From: Methanolobus sp. UBA474
GTDB lineage: Archaea > Halobacteriota > Methanosarcinia > Methanosarcinales > Methanosarcinaceae
Direction of reading: 5' to 3'
DNA: 26,890 bases
NCBI GenBank assembly: GCA_002501695.1
Contig: DANZ01000072.1
Coordinates: 1-26,890 of the forward strand
Positions 9,106 through 15,964 of this stretch are shown one piece after another. The notes under the pieces are model-generated. The model saw only the letters and a list, made by a program, of their open reading frames with translations. It did not search any database and had not been told where the DNA came from. The position numbers were made by a program, and so were the translations under genes. Each line of letters starts with the position of its first letter. The stretch's first letter is position 1.

Positions 9106-9136
9106 ATAAAAGGAGGCATGAGCAGGATGTGCTCAT
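9106..9136 (-). terminator. Terminator overlapping the lipoprotein stop codon
   Basis: ATGAGCA (9118-9124) and TGCTCAT (9130-9136) form a perfect seven-base stem with a five-base loop; on the minus strand it is followed by CCTCCTTTTAT. The stem includes the TGA stop of the 9133-9402 gene, so transcription likely ends right after translation. Confidence 0.55.
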
Positions 9137-9402
9137 ATCTCTTCAACGGATATGTTCTCTTCCGTATTCATCTCGTTAACTAGCGCATCAAGCTCTGCCA
9201 TTTCAGTTTCGATCTGCAGGATCTCCGGGTCGGTGACACCGATCATCTCATCCGTTAGCGCGGCATCAGCTTCGGCTAGAGCTGCTCCCTCCGCATTTAC
9301 GGATGAATTATCCTCTATCTGATCGTTCCTGTCGGTACAGCCTGAAACGATCAGCCCGAGCAGCATGATTCCCAGTATTACAGTGTACTTCTTTTTCAGC
9401 AT
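9133..9402 (-). CDS. Small predicted lipoprotein, acidic
   Basis: An 89-residue protein with a charged start (MLKKKY), a hydrophobic stretch and a lipobox VSGC at residues 19-22, so the mature chain would begin with a lipid-modified Cys22 on the outer face of the membrane. The mature part of about 68 residues is strongly acidic (many Asp and Glu), rich in Ala, and shows spaced hydrophobics that suggest a helix. It is not a family I recognise. It is the last of three co-oriented genes for exported proteins and lies 61 bases after the larger secreted protein; the AT-rich gap (AAAATATAATAATTATAG on the minus strand) could give it its own promoter. Function unknown. Confidence 0.75.
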   Translation of the reverse strand: MLKKKYTVILGIMLLGLIVSGCTDRNDQIEDNSSVNAEGAALAEADAALTDEMIGVTDPEILQIETEMAELDALVNEMNTEENISVEEI

Positions 9403-9463
9403 TACTCTATCATCTCTATAATTATTATATTTTTATTGTCTTCTGCAGAGTTAAAGCTTCCGA

Positions 9464-10819
9464 TTAAATACCTGTCTGGTTGCCAGAGATGGAAGAATTG
9501 GCAGCGGAGGAATTATTTGCGGAAGTGTTATTTCCGGTGATATTCTCTGAGTTGTTGCTGTCCTCATTCTCGTCCGATCCGTTCTCCTCGTCATCGAGCT
9601 GAGCATTTGCTTCCGTGTCTTCATTACAGTTTGCCCACTCTTTAGTGGCGCCATTGAGCTCATAGGAGCCTTCGCCCGAAAGGATCGCTGTGCCTTCCCC
9701 ATCAACTGAGAGAGAAGTCTCCTCCGAGCGTAGCATCACTGTAAGGCGGCTGCCTTCAATAGTAACTGTTCCTGTGAGATTGTGGAATACAAACGCCCTG
9801 TTGTTACTATCACTGTTGCCGGCATCTATGTTAGATGATCCGTATGTTGCACCGCTTGTATCGATGACGGCATCTCCTGCCATGTCCTTGATAACGAGCT
9901 TTGCATCAGTTGCAGTGAGATCCATTGTGATGTTCCCTGAAATCACGGCTGTCCCGTTCCCTTCGGCTGTAAGGGTTGTGTTCCCGGTAAGCACTACAAG
10001 TCCTTCACGGTGCTGCTTGAGTGCATTCAACATCTTTTTCATGACCGCATTCGCTTCTTTGAGGCTCTGTCCTGCCTGGTTCATGCTACGGACGACCTCA
10101 CCCTGCTCTTCACCGTTAGCAGATGCATTCCTGGCCTGTTCCTGATACTTTTTTGCTTCAGCTATACTTGCATTATATTCTTCCAGCATCTCTTCAAGCC
10201 CGGCCACATCTTCACCATTCTGTTCCAGGCGTGCGATCTCATTCTCCAGGCGCAGTGCCATAGCTTCAGATGCTCTTATGACTGCACTGAATTTATTATC
10301 TACAGACTTGGATACTGACATGGTCTTCTGCCTGCTCGCATCCTTCCAGATATCCCTTATATCTCTGGCGGACTCTGCAAGCTCTTTCCTTGTAGTTGCT
10401 GCAGCGACATCTTCCCTTTCCAGGTTCAGCTCTGCGACATACTCCTCATCGTCAAGAGAGCTTATCATATAGTCAATGGTGCTGTTCAGATACTCCTTTG
10501 TAGCTTCAATGGCTTCTTCTGAGCTGAGGTTCTTGTCAGTGGCCTTCAGTTTCACGAAGTTGTCCCTGGCATCAAGATAGCCGGCCTTTACATTCTTATT
10601 CTCTTTTGTCCTGTTCATCAGGGCTGTGTTATTCATGCCCTCTGACTGTGTGCGCAGGGCATCCTCGTTGGCGTTCACCATGTCGCGATCCCTGTCCTTG
10701 ACCTGAACGCCGGCCTGTTGTGCATTATCCGATGCAGCAAGAGCTCCTGTGGAGAAGATGCTTGCCACCATAAGTACCATTGCAAAGTATGCGAATGATC
10801 TCAATCCCATATATCTCAT
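9464..10819 (-). CDS. Secreted, sequon-rich protein with helical N-half and beta-repeat C-half
   Basis: A 451-residue exported protein. Residues 1-29 form a signal peptide ending in ALA-AS. About residues 30-265 are charged and helical, with coiled-coil-like stretches (for example around MALRLENEIARLEQ). About residues 270-395 are rich in Gly, Thr, Asn and short beta repeats (GNGTAVISGNITMDL; VDGEGTAILSGEGSYEL), as in stacked beta-strand surface proteins. The last 50 residues are a low-complexity Asp/Glu/Asn/Ser tail. Many Asn-X-Ser/Thr sequons suggest heavy N-glycosylation. There is no C-terminal membrane helix or sorting signal, so it may be released or held by the S-layer. The ATG at 10819 follows GAGAGGG at good spacing. 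No named family recognised; a cell-surface or envelope role is inferred. Confidence 0.82.
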   Translation of the reverse strand: MRYMGLRSFAYFAMVLMVASIFSTGALAASDNAQQAGVQVKDRDRDMVNANEDALRTQSEGMNNTALMNRTKENKNVKAGYLDARDNFVKLKATDKNLSSEEAIEATKEYLNSTIDYMISSLDDEEYVAELNLEREDVAAATTRKELAESARDIRDIWKDASRQKTMSVSKSVDNKFSAVIRASEAMALRLENEIARLEQNGEDVAGLEEMLEEYNASIAEAKKYQEQARNASANGEEQGEVVRSMNQAGQSLKEANAVMKKMLNALKQHREGLVVLTGNTTLTAEGNGTAVISGNITMDLTATDAKLVIKDMAGDAVIDTSGATYGSSNIDAGNSDSNNRAFVFHNLTGTVTIEGSRLTVMLRSEETSLSVDGEGTAILSGEGSYELNGATKEWANCNEDTEANAQLDDEENGSDENEDSNNSENITGNNTSANNSSAANSSISGNQTGI

Positions 10820-10852
10820 GTTTTTCCCTCTCTAGTTCTCGTTCAATATAGT

Positions 10853-10873
10853 GGGGTCAGTGATTCTGACCCC
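10853..10873 (-). promoter_or_regulatory. Perfect hairpin between the two secreted-protein genes
   Basis: GGGGTCAG (10853-10860) and CTGACCCC (10866-10873) form a perfect eight-base stem with a five-base loop, 10 bases after the microprotein stop codon. No T-tract follows on the minus strand, so it looks more like a processing, stability or partial-termination element between two cotranscribed genes than a full terminator. Confidence 0.45.
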
Positions 10874-10882
10874 GAAGTGTTC

Positions 10883-11116
10883 TTATGTAAGTCCGCACGA
10901 TCCGTCACGCAGGCGGTCAGGTGTTCCGTCACAGTCCACGCAGCAGTTCTGTGCGCAGGCAGTGGGGTCCTGTATTTTGAGTCTGGTCTGTGTCTTGTCC
11001 TGTGTCTGGTCACAGTCTCCTGCATCCTGTGAGGCTGCAAGGGCCGTTGCTGAGAAAACACCTGCTAATATAAGCAGTACAGCAGCATATTTTAATGCTT
11101 TAGATCTTGTTATCAT
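10883..11116 (-). CDS. Cysteine-rich secreted microprotein
   Basis: A 77-residue protein with a signal peptide (positive start MITRSK, hydrophobic core, cleavage expected after ATALA). The mature chain of about 50 residues contains six cysteines: one in GDCD, four in the tight cluster ACAQNCCVDC, and one in GSCG. An even number of cysteines in an exported chain suggests disulfides or a bound metal (inference). The signal peptide end (FSATALAAS) resembles that of the following gene (FSTGALAAS). The ATG is preceded by GAGGT at good spacing. It heads the run of three exported-protein genes and is divergent from a membrane-bound winged-helix gene. No family recognised. Confidence 0.72.
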   Translation of the reverse strand: MITRSKALKYAAVLLILAGVFSATALAASQDAGDCDQTQDKTQTRLKIQDPTACAQNCCVDCDGTPDRLRDGSCGLT

Positions 11117-11343
11117 TACTTTACCTCTTTCTTAAGTTTGTTTTGCAGGGAATTGTGCTCATGGCTTATCACCGGGGCACTTACGCCTGCAATATCCTGA
11201 TTATCATATGAGCATATAAGCATACTTTACTTTATGCGGTCTTTTCTGAACTCCTCTACAAATTTTAAGCCTCAATATGGTCTATTTTACTTGATAATAC
11301 TTTATCTTACTTCAGTTGCCTTGCCGAAGAAAATATTATATGC
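11117..11343. promoter_or_regulatory. Divergent promoter region of the secreted cluster and the membrane regulator
   Basis: No gene is seen here. On the minus strand CTTATATGC (11212-11220) is a likely box A for the microprotein gene, giving a leader of about 75 bases. On the plus strand CTTTATCT (11300-11307) is a possible box A for the 11344 gene, with a leader of only about 14 bases and no ribosome site, so that gene may be nearly leaderless. The palindromic CATATG within ATCATATGAGCATAT lies between the two elements. Confidence 0.4.
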
Positions 11344-12192
11344 ATGTACTTAATAAATATACAGCTTGTGTTAACCCGAAAAAATCAGTATCTTTTGATC
11401 TTGTTGCTTTTCATGGCAGGTGTTCATTTTGCCAGCGCTGCTGATACGGCAACTGTCCATGGTGTTATTTATGAGTGGGACACCTTTGAGCCTCTTGAGA
11501 ACGTTATTGTGGAAGTCAACTCTACGCCGCCCCAGTCGATGCTTGCAAGGTACGGCCTGTATTCATTCAACCTGGCATCGGGAGATTATGTCATTTCTGC
11601 AAGTTACTATCTTAATAACACACTTGTGCGTTATGCGCAGGAAGAGATCACAATAACTGATTCAGGTGATTATGTAATAGACATAATCCTCCTTCCGGCA
11701 TACTATGACACAGGTATGAACGAAACCGAGTTCTCCGAACTTGACGAGCTTGCCGATCTTGCAGAAAATGATGAGGAAAACAGTTCATTCTCGTACGGCA
11801 CAATTTCCCTGCTGGTATTGACAGTCCTGGCAGTTGCCGCGGGTGCGTATCTGCTGGCAAGAAGCCGCAAGGGTTACACAGCCAGGAAAGATGGTCATAT
11901 TCCCGCTGATGAGCCGTCAATTGGTGTGAGCGACGAGTACGCTGCCCTGCCGGATGACCTGCAGGAGATGGTTGGCATTATCTCGCGCCATGGCGGCCGC
12001 ATAACCCAGAAAGAACTGAGGGGAATCCTGAAGCATTCGGAGGCCAAGGTCAGCCTGATGATATCCGACCTTGAGAACCGTGGTGTGGTACACAAGTTCA
12101 AACAGGGCCGGGGGAACGTTATAGTTCTGGTATATGCGCAAAGAGATGAGGCAGAAAGGGCTCAGTCACAAGGGCCAAACCAAAATATATAA
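11344..12192 (+). CDS. Membrane-spanning winged-helix regulator with extracellular beta-sandwich domain
   Basis: A 282-residue protein. An N-terminal signal or anchor (to about residue 33, ending ASAAD) leads to an outer domain (about 35-120) that resembles a carboxypeptidase-regulatory-like fold: VHGVIYEWDTFEPLENVIVEV, then YSFNLASGDYVISASY. Several sequons (NST, NNT, NET, NSS) fit an outside location. An acidic linker is followed by one membrane helix (about 149-170) with a positive inner flank (ARSRKGYTARK). The cytoplasmic end (about 198-265) is a winged helix: GRITQKELRGILKHSEAKVS as helix-turn-helix, LENRGVVHKFKQGRGNVIVL as wing. This is the layout of one-component membrane transcription regulators known from methanogens and haloarchaea. 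Its divergent position suggests it controls the secreted-protein genes (inference). Confidence 0.85.
   Translation: MYLINIQLVLTRKNQYLLILLLFMAGVHFASAADTATVHGVIYEWDTFEPLENVIVEVNSTPPQSMLARYGLYSFNLASGDYVISASYYLNNTLVRYAQEEITITDSGDYVIDIILLPAYYDTGMNETEFSELDELADLAENDEENSSFSYGTISLLVLTVLAVAAGAYLLARSRKGYTARKDGHIPADEPSIGVSDEYAALPDDLQEMVGIISRHGGRITQKELRGILKHSEAKVSLMISDLENRGVVHKFKQGRGNVIVLVYAQRDEAERAQSQGPNQNI
12180..12192 (+). promoter_or_regulatory. Putative box A of the ACT-hom genes
   Basis: CCAAAATATATAA overlaps the stop codon of the upstream gene. A start about 25 bases on (near 12212) would give a leader of about 45 bases containing the AGAGG ribosome site of the 12257 gene. Pattern-based only. Confidence 0.45.
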
Positions 12193-12256
12193 CTGTATTT
12201 GATGACTATGGATATAGAAATCATTTAGAGTATTTTATCGAACTTAGAGGGTATAT

Positions 12257-12757
12257 ATGCGCGTTTCTATGGACCTTGAACTGAAAGACATTCCCGGGCA
12301 ATTAGTTCTTGCACTAAAGCCAGTTTCTGAATTTAAGGGCAATCTGATATCTGTTGTGCATCATCATGAGAAGAGGACACCCCGTGGCAAGATCCCGGTG
12401 CATCTGGTATTTGAGATAAAGTCCGATCATCTTGACAATATAATATCCCTTCTTGAGGAGAGCGGGATCAGTGTCGTGAGCGTTGACGAAAAGAGATATC
12501 TTGAACATGGTGCCGTAATACTGATCGGCCATATAGTTCACACGGACATACAGGATACTATCGATAAGATCGACAATACCGGATATGCCGAGGTTGTCGA
12601 CCTTAACCTTGCAATGCCCCGTATAAACAGGCCTTCGTCCGCTTCACTCAAAATTGATGCTGTGAGCAAAGAATATCTGAGCGCTGCTATAGAACTCCTG
12701 AAATCCATTGCCAGGGACAAAGATCTGCTGGTCATAGAGCCGATAAGGGTTAATTAG
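12257..12757 (+). CDS. ACT domain protein, probably two ACT domains
   Basis: A 166-residue protein that begins as an ACT domain (RVSMDLELKDIPGQLVLALKP, then ISVVHHHEKRT and a second alpha-beta unit ending VSVDEKRY, residues 1-80). Residues 85-166 look like a second, weaker ACT unit (GHIVHTDIQDTIDKIDN to DLLVIEPIRVN). ACT domains bind amino acids and control enzymes of their biosynthesis. The gene is nine bases upstream of homoserine dehydrogenase, which itself lacks the regulatory ACT domain carried by many bacterial forms, so this protein is probably its amino acid sensor (inference). AGAGG at 12246-12250 precedes the ATG. Confidence 0.87.
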   Translation: MRVSMDLELKDIPGQLVLALKPVSEFKGNLISVVHHHEKRTPRGKIPVHLVFEIKSDHLDNIISLLEESGISVVSVDEKRYLEHGAVILIGHIVHTDIQDTIDKIDNTGYAEVVDLNLAMPRINRPSSASLKIDAVSKEYLSAAIELLKSIARDKDLLVIEPIRVN

Positions 12758-12766
12758 GGTGATGTA

Positions 12767-13762
12767 ATGAAAACGATACGTGCATCAATTATAGGTTTCG
12801 GAGCCGTAGGCCGGGGTGTGGCACAGGTGCTTCTTGACAAAAATGACTATCTGCGCAGCATCGGCATAGACATGAAGGTCATTGCGATAGCGGATTCAAG
12901 GACCGCGGTCATCGATCCGCATGGTGTGGATCTTGCATGCGTGCTTTCCGGGAAGAAGGAGACCGGAACTGTGGGAAGCAAGACCATTTCAGGCACGGAG
13001 ATAATCAGGACCATGGATCATGAGCTGGTAATAGAGACAACTCCAACTAATATCGAGACAGGCGGGGTGGGCCTTGTCAACATGCTGGCAGCCTTTGAGA
13101 GTGGCAGGGACGTGGTAACTTCCAACAAAGGTCCTCTTGCACTCAAATACGGCGAAGTGATCGCAGCCGCGAAGAGATCCGGCTCTCATTGCAGGTTCGA
13201 AGCTACAGTGGGTGGAGCGATGCCTGTCATCAATCTTGCATGCGATGTGCTTGCAGGTAACCGGGTGATCAGCATGGAAGGCATTTTTAACGGCACCTGT
13301 AACTATATTCTCAGCCGCATGATGGAAGAGCAGGCTCCCTACGAGCAGATGCTTGCAGAAGCCCAGGAACTGGGTATCGCTGAAAAGGACCCCTCTTATG
13401 ATGTGGAGGGTATTGACACGGCATCCAAGCTTGTAATTGTCGCCAATTCCATTTTCGGCATGAATGCCTCTTACAAGGATGTGACAGTGACAGGCATCAC
13501 ACGGATCACTCCTGAAGCGCTTTCTCTTGCGAACGCTGACGGATTTGCGATCAAGCTGATAGGCGAGGTCAACGACGGCAAGATCAACGTTGCACCTAAA
13601 CTGGTGCCGCTGAGCCATCCTCTTTCCGTAGGTGGTACGCTTAATGTGTTCTCAGTACAGACCGATCTTGCCGGCCCCATTACGATCACCGGAAGGGGCG
13701 CAGGTTCAATAGAAACAGCGAGTGCTATACTTAGTGATATTATCAGTATCTACAAGAACTAG
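12767..13762 (+). CDS. hom: Homoserine dehydrogenase
   Basis: Reduces aspartate semialdehyde to homoserine with NAD(P)H, the branch step to threonine and methionine. The 331-residue length is the short form without a C-terminal ACT domain. Visible parts: the dinucleotide-binding GFGAVGRGVAQVL at residues 8-20, VTSNKGPLAL with the catalytic-region Lys121, EATVGGAMPVI, the family signature NGTCNYILSRM, and AEKDPSYDVEGIDTASKLVI which carries acidic residues that bind the substrate amino group. GGTGAT precedes the ATG at short spacing. It is almost certainly cotranscribed with the ACT protein before it. Confidence 0.96.
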   Translation: MKTIRASIIGFGAVGRGVAQVLLDKNDYLRSIGIDMKVIAIADSRTAVIDPHGVDLACVLSGKKETGTVGSKTISGTEIIRTMDHELVIETTPTNIETGGVGLVNMLAAFESGRDVVTSNKGPLALKYGEVIAAAKRSGSHCRFEATVGGAMPVINLACDVLAGNRVISMEGIFNGTCNYILSRMMEEQAPYEQMLAEAQELGIAEKDPSYDVEGIDTASKLVIVANSIFGMNASYKDVTVTGITRITPEALSLANADGFAIKLIGEVNDGKINVAPKLVPLSHPLSVGGTLNVFSVQTDLAGPITITGRGAGSIETASAILSDIISIYKN

Positions 13763-13788
13763 TTCTCATAAAATATTATCCGATATAC

Positions 13789-15480
13789 ATGACAAGTTTC
13801 AGGGAATTTGCACAGGCCTGCAGGGTGATAGAGGCAACTCCGGGATCTCTGGAGATGACTGTCCAGGTTGCAGAGCTGTTAAAGAAGGTCAGTCCGGAAG
13901 AACTTCCTATAGTCACTCATTTTGTCATGGGTGAAGTGTTCCCTGCCTGGAGCTCCCAGGAGGTGGGTGTGGGTGCAGGTATCCTGTATGCTGCGCTTGC
14001 CAAATCGTCCGGGCTCTCAACGGCTGATATCCAGGATCTCGTGAAGGACACGGGAGATATAGGCAAGACTGCGGTTAAGGCACTGGCTAAAAGATCAAAG
14101 GGTCAGGCAACATTCTCATCATTCCTTGAGCAAGCTCCCGATATATCCATACATGAAGTATTCGAACGCTTCCAGGCCATCTCAAGGTCCTCAGGCAAAG
14201 GTTCTCAGGCATCCAAGATCAAGAACCTCCAATACCTTTTCAACTGCGCAACCGCAGAGGAGGTAGGCTATATAACAAGGCTTGCCATCGAAGACATGAG
14301 GATCGGTGTCGGTGAGGGTATTGTACGGGATGCCATAGCATCAGCGTTCAATGTTCCCGTAGCTTCCGTAGAGCGGGCCTTTATGCTGACAAATGACATG
14401 GGACTGGTGGCAAGCACTGCCATGGAAGGCGGGACCGGGGCAGTCGAAGGGCTTGGCCTGCAATTGAACCGTCCTATCCGGATGATGCTTGCGCAGATAG
14501 CTCCCACTATCGAATCCGCAATTGCAGGCATAGGTGAGGTGGCGGTCGAGTGGAAGTTCGACGGCGCAAGACTACAGATCCACAAGGATGGTAACCGGGT
14601 GACATTATATTCCCGCAAGCTTGAGGACATAAGCAGTTCTCTTCCTGATATTGCCGCCTCTATAGGCAAATATGTTCATGCGGATTCGGCCATACTTGAC
14701 GGGGAGGCTGTCGCACTGGATGAAAGAGGTCGTCCGAGGGCTTTCCAGGATATCCTGAGACGCCTGAGGCGAAAATACGACATAGACTCGACAGCAAAAG
14801 AGATTCCGCTTTCGATCAATATTTTTGACATAATGTACCTGAACGGAGAGGGCCTTATAGATGAGCCTCTTATCAAAAGAAGGGAGCTGCTTGAAAGCTG
14901 CGTGGAAAATGGCGACTCTATCCATGTGGACAGGCAGGTTATCACTGGCAGTGCGGAGGAGATCAACATCATCTACGCCGAGGCTCTCCGGGCAGGTCAT
15001 GAGGGCATAATGATAAAGAACCCCCAGTCTCCGTACTCCCCGGGAAAACGCGGCAAGAACTGGCTCAAAAAGAAGCCTGTTATGGAAACGCTCGACCTGG
15101 TTGTGATAGGTGCGGAATGGGGCTATGGCAGGCGTACAAGTTTCATGGGTTCGTATGCCCTTGCATGCCATGACCCCAGGACCGGAAGTTTTCTGCCAGT
15201 CGGAAAAGTGGCTACGGGTTTTTCCGACGAGCAGCTTTCTGAACTGACAGCGATCTTTTCAGATCTGATAGTCACGCAATCCGGTACAAAGATCGAACTT
15301 AAGCCCCAGGTTATCTTCGAGGTAGCATTCGAGGAGATACAGAAGAGCACCAATTACGAATCCGGCTACGCTCTCAGGTTTCCCCGCCTTGTGAATATCC
15401 GGGAAGATAAATCGCTTGAGGATGTTGAGACCATTGACAGGCTTGAAGAGATGTACCGCCTGCAGAGAGAACGGAACTGA
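13789..15480 (+). CDS. lig: ATP-dependent DNA ligase
   Basis: Seals nicks in DNA during replication and repair. The 563-residue length and order are those of archaeal replicative ligases: an all-helical N-terminal DNA-binding domain (residues 1 to about 220), then the nucleotidyltransferase core with motif I EWKFDGARLQIH, where Lys256 takes the AMP. Further core motifs are LYSRKLEDIS, DGEAVALDE, FDIMYLNG, EGIMIKNP and WLKKKP (motif V). A C-terminal OB-fold follows from about residue 430. The start at 13789 has no clear ribosome site; the gap from hom is 26 bases and AT-rich (AAAATATTATCC), so it may have a promoter of its own. Confidence 0.97.
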   Translation: MTSFREFAQACRVIEATPGSLEMTVQVAELLKKVSPEELPIVTHFVMGEVFPAWSSQEVGVGAGILYAALAKSSGLSTADIQDLVKDTGDIGKTAVKALAKRSKGQATFSSFLEQAPDISIHEVFERFQAISRSSGKGSQASKIKNLQYLFNCATAEEVGYITRLAIEDMRIGVGEGIVRDAIASAFNVPVASVERAFMLTNDMGLVASTAMEGGTGAVEGLGLQLNRPIRMMLAQIAPTIESAIAGIGEVAVEWKFDGARLQIHKDGNRVTLYSRKLEDISSSLPDIAASIGKYVHADSAILDGEAVALDERGRPRAFQDILRRLRRKYDIDSTAKEIPLSINIFDIMYLNGEGLIDEPLIKRRELLESCVENGDSIHVDRQVITGSAEEINIIYAEALRAGHEGIMIKNPQSPYSPGKRGKNWLKKKPVMETLDLVVIGAEWGYGRRTSFMGSYALACHDPRTGSFLPVGKVATGFSDEQLSELTAIFSDLIVTQSGTKIELKPQVIFEVAFEEIQKSTNYESGYALRFPRLVNIREDKSLEDVETIDRLEEMYRLQRERN

Positions 15481-15511
15481 TTTGTCCGGTGTTTTACATA
15501 AAAGGTGTCTA

Positions 15512-15865
15512 ATGAATACGAAAATGATCACATTTATCCTGCTGTCCGGTTTCCTGGCTCTTGCAGGCTGCATTGATAATATATATGACACGGATGATAC
15601 TGCAGACGGTAACGTATCAGGTGTTACGGTTGTCTACCTCGATAACTCTTCTTTTCATCCGGAATCGGTCACAATATCAGAAGGTGATACTGTAAAATGG
15701 ATCCACAATGGTACTGCTGCATCAGTTATAAGAGGCACCTCCTTCCAGTCTCCCACCCTGAGAAAGGGCGACAGCTATAGTTTTACTTTCAATACCCGCG
15801 GAACCTACACCTACTATCTGCTTTCCCATCCATGGACCAGGGGCGGGGTAGTAATTGTGGAGTAA
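15512..15865 (+). CDS. Cupredoxin-fold lipoprotein lacking most type 1 copper ligands
   Basis: A 117-residue protein with lipobox LAGC near residue 18. The mature part has a plastocyanin-like fold pattern: SSFHPESVTISEGDTVKWIHNG, then LRKGDSYSFTFNTRGTYTYY and a HPW segment before the final strand. Type 1 copper proteins of this kind have His after the WxN strand and a Cys-His-Met set in YxC..HPWM. Here the first site reads NGTAASVI, and the second reads YYLLSHPWTRG: Cys is Leu and Met is Thr, leaving only one His. It therefore probably does not hold type 1 copper (inference). I chose the ATG at 15512, preceded by AAAGGTG; the frame is open further upstream but that would bury the signal peptide. 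Confidence 0.82.
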   Translation: MNTKMITFILLSGFLALAGCIDNIYDTDDTADGNVSGVTVVYLDNSSFHPESVTISEGDTVKWIHNGTAASVIRGTSFQSPTLRKGDSYSFTFNTRGTYTYYLLSHPWTRGGVVIVE

Positions 15866-15899
15866 GCTCTTCTATCGGTATACCATATGAAGATCAGGC

Positions 15900-15914
15900 G
15901 CAAATATTATTTGC
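15900..15914. promoter_or_regulatory. Perfect 15-base palindrome upstream of the PAP2 gene
   Basis: GCAAATA and TATTTGC are exact inverted repeats around a central T. The element lies about ten bases before a TATA-like AATAAATATAGG (near 15924-15935) that could serve the 15965 gene, and about 35 bases after the cupredoxin stop codon. It could be an operator or a weak hairpin; no T-tract follows. Confidence 0.4.
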
Positions 15915-15964
15915 CGTCATGCTAATAAATATAGGCAGAAGAAGCATTTCCGGGATGGATCTAA

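Noticed and set aside
9690..10145. Plus-strand frame of 151 residues opposite the large secreted protein
   Set aside because: The minus-strand frame has a signal peptide, a good ribosome site and sequon-rich composition; the plus frame has none of these.
10883..11116. Cysteine-rich microprotein as a RiPP precursor for TldD/TldE
   Set aside because: It has a Sec-type signal peptide ending in ALA and lies more than 10 kb from tldDE, with no modification enzyme nearby; there is no positive support.
12989..13618. Minus-strand frame of 209 residues opposite hom
   Set aside because: The plus strand encodes conserved homoserine dehydrogenase motifs across this whole stretch; the antisense product is His/Cys-rich without a family.
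14605..15171. Minus-strand frame of 188 residues opposite the DNA ligase gene
   Set aside because: Covered by ligase core motifs on the plus strand; no ribosome site or family features.
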